From Streptomyces ipomoeae 91-03 (lineage in GTDB: Bacteria; Actinomycetota; Actinomycetes; Streptomycetales; Streptomycetaceae), in contig NZ_AEJC01000213.1 of the NCBI RefSeq assembly GCF_000317595.1, forward strand, positions 1 through 34,994: a stretch of 34,994 bases of DNA. The letters are read 5' to 3'. Numbering within the stretch: position 1 is the stretch's first letter; every line of letters starts with the position of its first letter. Under the pieces are notes generated by a model. The model searched no databases, was not told the DNA's origin, and worked only from the letters and a program-made list of their open reading frames with translations. The translations under genes and the position numbers were made by a program. This document shows positions 31,591 to 34,994 of the stretch, in pieces.

Positions 31591-32166
31591 ATGAGCACCG
31601 TGGTGATGCACAACGTCGTGTCCGTCGACGGCTTCATCGCCGACGGACACGACCAGGTCGGCCCGCTGTTCGACTGGTACTCCAACGGCGACGTCCCGCT
31701 CGGCGACTTCGGCGGCAGGGTGAGCAAGGCCTCGGCGGAGTACGTCAAGCCGATGCAGGCGAACATCGGGGCGCTGGTGGTCGGGCGTCACGTGTTCGAC
31801 ATCACCAACGGCTGGGAGGGGTCGCCGCCGGCGGGCGAGCACGTGGTCGTGGTGTCGCATCGGCCCAAGCCCGACGGAGGGCACCCCGAGGCGCCGTACC
31901 ACTTCGTCGACGACGTCGCCCAGGCGGTCGCGAAGGCCAAGGAACTCGCGGGAGACCGCACCGTCGCCGTGGCCGCCGGCGACGTCGGCGGGCAGGCGTT
32001 CGCCCTCGGCCTGGTCGACGAGGTCGCGATGGACGTCGTGCCCGTGGACTTCGGCTCGGGCAAGCGCTACTTCGGCTCGGTCGACACCCAGCACCTGCTC
32101 GAAGACCCGCACACCGGGATCCAGGGCGACCGTGTGCTGCACCTGCTCTACAAGGTCCGCCGATAG
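31591..32166 (+). CDS. RibD C-terminal/dihydrofolate-reductase-fold protein
   Basis: A 191-residue protein of the RibD_C/DHFR-like family: VVMHNVVSVDGFIAD at the N-terminus, then GALVVGRHVFDITNGW, VAVAAGDVGGQAFALGLVDEVAMDVVPV. Stand-alone members are NADPH-dependent reductases of unknown substrate, widespread in actinobacteria. GGGAG lies 7 nt upstream of the ATG at 31591. Divergent from the PadR gene and possibly controlled by it. Confidence 0.88.
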   Translation: MSTVVMHNVVSVDGFIADGHDQVGPLFDWYSNGDVPLGDFGGRVSKASAEYVKPMQANIGALVVGRHVFDITNGWEGSPPAGEHVVVVSHRPKPDGGHPEAPYHFVDDVAQAVAKAKELAGDRTVAVAAGDVGGQAFALGLVDEVAMDVVPVDFGSGKRYFGSVDTQHLLEDPHTGIQGDRVLHLLYKVRR

Positions 32167-32304
32167 CGGGCGACGACACCAGTCGGGGCGAGGGCGGCGG
32201 GCACACGATCGACAATCGGCGACATGGCGAGACCTGGGATCGGCCTCCGAAAAACCGGTCCAGTCACTCGGAATTGGCCTTGGCCCGCGCCCTCACCCGC
32301 CGCC

Positions 32305-32310
32305 TAGCGT
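32305..32310 (+). promoter_or_regulatory. -10 element of a probable leaderless PhzF-like transcript
   Basis: TAGCGT ends 6 bp before the ATG at 32317, so transcription would start at or next to the start codon. No ribosome-binding site is present, which agrees with a leaderless mRNA. The -35 element is not clear. Confidence 0.4.
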
Positions 32311-32316
32311 CGCCCC

Positions 32317-33126
32317 ATGCGCATTCGTATCGTCGACGCCTTCACCGACCGCCCCTTCTCCGGCAACCCGGCCGGGGTCCTCCTTCTCGACACGTTCCCG
32401 GACGACACCTGGCTGCAGAACGTGGCCCGCGAGGTCAACCACGCCGAGACCGCGTTCGCCCACCCCCTCCCCGAGGGCGGCGAGGCCGACTGGGCGCTGC
32501 GCTGGTTCACCCCCGTCGCCGAGGTGAAGATGTGCGGCCACGCCACGCTGGCCACCGCGCACGTCCTGACCACCACGGGCGCCCACGAGGGCCCGGTACG
32601 GTTCGCCACGCGCAGCGGAGTCCTCACCGCCACTCCCCGGCCCGACGGCGCCCTCACCCTCGACTTCCCGACCGCTCCCCTCACCCCGGTCCCCGCCCCG
32701 GAGGGCGTCGCCGAAGCCCTGGGCGCCGTGCCGCTCGGCGTGTTCGACACCGGTCCCAAGGTGGGAGACCTGCTGATCGAACTCGCCGACGAGAAAACGG
32801 TCCTCGGCCTCAGCCCCGACCACCGCGCCCTCGGCCGCTTCTCCGAGCGCGGTGTCATCGCCACCGCCCGCGCCGCCGATCCCACCGCCGGCCACGACTA
32901 CGTCTCGCGCTGCTTCTTCCCGAACGTCGGCATCGACGAGGACCCGGTCACCGGCAGCGCCCACACCGCCCTCGCTCCCTTCTGGTCCGAACGCCTCGGC
33001 AGCCCCGTCCTCACCGGCCTCCAGGCCTCCCCGCGCTCGGGCCACGTCCACACCGAACTCCGCGGCGACCGCACCCTGCTGACCGGCCGAGCGGTCACCG
33101 TCATCGAGGGTGAACTGCTGGCCTGA
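32317..33126 (+). CDS. PhzF-family isomerase-like protein
   Basis: A 269-residue protein of the PhzF/diaminopimelate-epimerase fold. FSGNPAGV at 14-21, NHAETAF with the catalytic Glu44, MCGHAT near 72-77 and the C-terminal half signature DEDPVTGSAHTAL are all intact. PhzF isomerises dihydro-hydroxyanthranilate in phenazine synthesis, but most genomic members outside such clusters have unknown substrates, and no phenazine genes are here. The ATG at 32317 appears leaderless. Confidence 0.92.
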   Translation: MRIRIVDAFTDRPFSGNPAGVLLLDTFPDDTWLQNVAREVNHAETAFAHPLPEGGEADWALRWFTPVAEVKMCGHATLATAHVLTTTGAHEGPVRFATRSGVLTATPRPDGALTLDFPTAPLTPVPAPEGVAEALGAVPLGVFDTGPKVGDLLIELADEKTVLGLSPDHRALGRFSERGVIATARAADPTAGHDYVSRCFFPNVGIDEDPVTGSAHTALAPFWSERLGSPVLTGLQASPRSGHVHTELRGDRTLLTGRAVTVIEGELLA

Positions 33127-33171
33127 CAGCCGGCGGGGTGGCAGAGAGGCATACGAACAGAGACATACGAA

Positions 33172-33200
33172 AGGGGCGTACGACACCGCCGTACGCCCCT
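33172..33200. terminator. Bidirectional terminator, 11-bp perfect stem
   Basis: AGGGGCGTACG (33172-33182) pairs with CGTACGCCCCT (33190-33200) around a 7-nt loop, between the convergent PhzF-like and CPBP genes. Confidence 0.8.
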
Positions 33201-33211
33201 GCCAACGCCTC

Positions 33212-34054
33212 TCACGCCGTGGGCAACCAACCCACCTTGCCCGCCAGCAGTCCGTAGCCGACGAACGCCCCGATGTCGAGCAGCGAGTGGGCCACCACAA
33301 GCGGGCCCACCCGCCCCCACCGCCGGTACAGACAGACGAACACCACGCCCATCACCATGTTGCCGACGAACCCGCCGATGCCCTGGTAGAGGTGGTACGA
33401 CCCGCGCAGCACCGAGCCGGCCGCCAGCGCGCTCCCCGGTGACCAGCCCAGCTGCTGGAGCCGGCGCAGCAGATACCCGACCACGATCACCTCTTCGAGG
33501 ACCGCGTTCTGGATCGCGGAGAAGATCAGCACCGGGTACTTCCACCACACCTCGGGCAGCGCCTCCGGCACCACCGTGAGGTTGAAGCCCAGCCCACGGG
33601 CCGCCAGATAGAAGGCGATGCCCGTGCTGCCGATCACCGCGGCGATCGCCGCCCCACGACCGAGGTCCGACCACGGCTTCGTACGGTCGAAGCCGAGCGT
33701 GCGCAGCCCCGCGCCCTCACGCAGCAGGAAGTGCGCGACCAGTGCGACGGGCACCAGCGCGGTCGTGATCCCGAAGAGCTGCCACGCGAGGTCGAGCCAG
33801 GGCCGGCCCGGCGCGGCCGAGGCGTTCATGGTGGCCGCCTGGTCCTTCAGCCCGCCCGGCTTGGTGACCGAGCCGATAAAGCTGATCAGCGCGGACACCC
33901 CGCTCGCCCCGAGCGAGAGCGCGAGCACGAGCAGCGTCTCGTCCCTCAGGATCCGCCGGGACGGCCGCTCCCGCGACAACGAATCCTCCACCGACTGCGC
34001 CTGCCCCTGCACCCACGCCTCCTGTTGTCCGGCCCGCCGAAGGTCCATCATCAC
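33212..34054 (-). CDS. CPBP-family intramembrane metalloprotease
   Basis: A 280-residue membrane protein with about six to eight hydrophobic segments. The CPBP (CAAX protease/bacteriocin-processing) motifs are present: Glu187-Glu188 in NAVLEEVIVVGYLLRRL, His221 in RGSYHLYQG, and His256 in VVAHSLLD. These residues form the glutamate/histidine active site of the family. The substrate is unknown; no bacteriocin gene is visible nearby. The start is one of three consecutive codons (GTG 34054, ATG 34051, ATG 34048). Confidence 0.9.
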   Translation of the reverse strand: MMMDLRRAGQQEAWVQGQAQSVEDSLSRERPSRRILRDETLLVLALSLGASGVSALISFIGSVTKPGGLKDQAATMNASAAPGRPWLDLAWQLFGITTALVPVALVAHFLLREGAGLRTLGFDRTKPWSDLGRGAAIAAVIGSTGIAFYLAARGLGFNLTVVPEALPEVWWKYPVLIFSAIQNAVLEEVIVVGYLLRRLQQLGWSPGSALAAGSVLRGSYHLYQGIGGFVGNMVMGVVFVCLYRRWGRVGPLVVAHSLLDIGAFVGYGLLAGKVGWLPTA

Positions 34055-34277
34055 CCGCGGCGCCCCAGATCTTTCCGGCGGTGTACCTCCAGGCCTCCCA
34101 CCTCGACCGCGGCGTACCTCCGAAGCCAGTCACGTGACGAAGCCGATCACGTGCCATGCGGCGTGCCCTCAAGGGCCGGCCGCTTCAGCTGTGGCGCGCC
34201 TCAGAGGGCTCCGGCGACGGCATGCCGGCCAAGCAGGCCGCCTCCTCGCACCGGCGGCACCAACCCAGAAGTCCCCC
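34055..34277. other. 223-bp gap without a gene
   Basis: No gene is visible. Two related GAAGCC-anchored units containing TCACGTG occur near 34120-34152; their role is unknown. Confidence 0.4.
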
Positions 34278-34994
34278 TCACCCCAGCGGCACCGGCTCCG
34301 GCAGCCCCACCGGCCAGGTGTGCACCGGGTCACCGGCCTGCATCAGCTCGCAGTAGCGGCGGGTGGTGGCGGCCAGCGCGGCATCGCGTCCGAGGCCCTT
34401 GGTCAGCGCCCGTTGGAACGTTTCGACCTGCCAGGACGCCCCGTTGACCCGGCGCCGGCAGCGCTCCTCGATCACCCCGAGGTAGAAGTCCCGGTCGACC
34501 GGCTCGACACCCCACGCGTCCAGCCCGGCCTCGGCCAGCGGCAGCAGCTCGTCCCGTACGAGGTGCACCGCGTCCACCGGCCCCACGCCGCCGTAGCGTC
34601 CCCGCGGCCACTGCAACCGCGCCTCGACGCCGTGCCGGCACGCCTCGTCGAAGTTGGCGGCGGCGGCCTCGAACGGCAGCCGGGTCCACACGGGCCGCGA
34701 CTCCTCGGCGAGGGCGCGTACGACCCCGTAGTAGAAGGCCGCGTTGGCGATCACGTCCGTGATGGTCGGCCCGGCGGGCAGCACCCGGTTCTCGACCCGC
34801 AGGTGCGGGACACCTTCGGCGATGCCGTAGACCGGCCGGTTCCAGCGGTACACCGTGCCGTTGTGCAGGGTGAGTTCGGCGAGCGAGGGCACGCCGCCCG
34901 CGTCAAGCACGGCGATCGGATCCTCGTCGTCGCAGATGGGCAACAGCGCCGGGAAGAAACGCAGGTTCTCCTCGAAGAGGTCGTACGCCGAGGA
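34278..34994 (-). CDS. Glutamate-cysteine ligase family protein (GCS2), C-terminal part cut by window edge
   Basis: The 238 visible residues are open to the right edge and represent the C-terminal half of a GCS2-family carboxylate-amine ligase: LFEENLRFFPALLP, LAELTLHNGTVYRWNRPVYG, and PHLRVENRVLPAGPTITDVIANAAFYYG, whose Arg-Val-Glu and Gly-Pro-Thr contribute to the active site. These enzymes join glutamate to an amine by ATP. Because streptomycetes use mycothiol rather than glutathione, the real acceptor may not be cysteine. The start lies outside the window. Confidence 0.85.
   Translation of the reverse strand, partial: SSAYDLFEENLRFFPALLPICDDEDPIAVLDAGGVPSLAELTLHNGTVYRWNRPVYGIAEGVPHLRVENRVLPAGPTITDVIANAAFYYGVVRALAEESRPVWTRLPFEAAAANFDEACRHGVEARLQWPRGRYGGVGPVDAVHLVRDELLPLAEAGLDAWGVEPVDRDFYLGVIEERCRRRVNGASWQVETFQRALTKGLGRDAALAATTRRYCELMQAGDPVHTWPVGLPEPVPLG

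Noticed and set aside
32317..33126. Phenazine biosynthesis gene phzF
   Set aside because: No other phenazine genes are nearby; most PhzF-family proteins have other or unknown substrates, so no gene symbol is given.
33212..34054. Bacteriocin-processing or immunity locus around the CPBP protease
   Set aside because: No small precursor peptide with a leader is visible within the adjacent gaps.

Overview
The window is high-GC actinobacterial chromosome, almost certainly Streptomyces. Evidence: strong third-position G/C bias, GTG starts, 4-nt GTGA gene overlaps, rare TTA (bldA-type) codons, and typical Streptomyces families (AfsR/SARP and LAL regulators, a bacterial expansin, Lnt, DUF4291, a HipA-like/DUF3037 pair, a MocR regulator). 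No rRNA, tRNA or CRISPR array is visible. Genes are short transcription units with no overall strand bias, as in an accessory or arm-proximal region.

Left part (1-4.8 kb): remnants of a polyketide-type biosynthetic locus. These are a 5'-truncated crotonyl-CoA carboxylase/reductase, an AfsR-type regulator that stops where the TPR domain should begin, an Sfp-type phosphopantetheinyl transferase, and a LAL-type LuxR regulator that lacks its ATPase half. Truncations meet at two junctions (about 720-852 and about 3715-3750), so deletions or rearrangements have probably collapsed the locus. Decay continues to the right: a chloramphenicol-phosphotransferase-like gene with an internal deletion (5.3-5.9 kb), and a chimeric relic joining pieces of a medium-chain dehydrogenase and a serine hydrolase (7.9-8.45 kb).

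Middle (5.9-16.1 kb): SDR oxidoreductase, secreted expansin, DUF4291 protein, SnoaL-like protein, apolipoprotein N-acyltransferase (lnt) overlapping tail-to-tail with a Gfo/Idh/MocA oxidoreductase, a DinB protein, an IS5-family insertion sequence sitting on the DinB stop codon, a proline-rich lipoprotein, a TPR-like protein and uracil-DNA glycosylase (ung). A perfect 38-bp palindrome lies downstream of ung.

16.3-22.4 kb: an orphan family-5 (peptide-type) ABC substrate-binding lipoprotein, a two-gene SDR operon (FabG-like first) with a good promoter and an operator-like palindrome, the HipA-like/DUF3037 pair, a Rieske lipoprotein, and an isochorismatase-fold protein with altered catalytic positions.

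22.5-35 kb: a flavin split-barrel protein, a LysR regulator divergent from a DMT exporter, a MocR-type PLP regulator divergent from two overlapping flavin split-barrel genes, a second DMT exporter, a Clp_N-only protein, an SRPBCC protein, a PadR regulator, a RibD-C/DHFR-like protein, a PhzF-like isomerase, a CPBP membrane protease, and the C-terminal part of a glutamate-cysteine ligase-family enzyme running off the right edge. Short tandem repeats cluster close to stop codons in many gaps; this is the most distinctive sequence-scale pattern in the window. I found no clear new multi-gene system. The best candidates for a second look are the gene-remnant junctions, the HipA-like/DUF3037 pair and the MocR/flavoprotein divergon.
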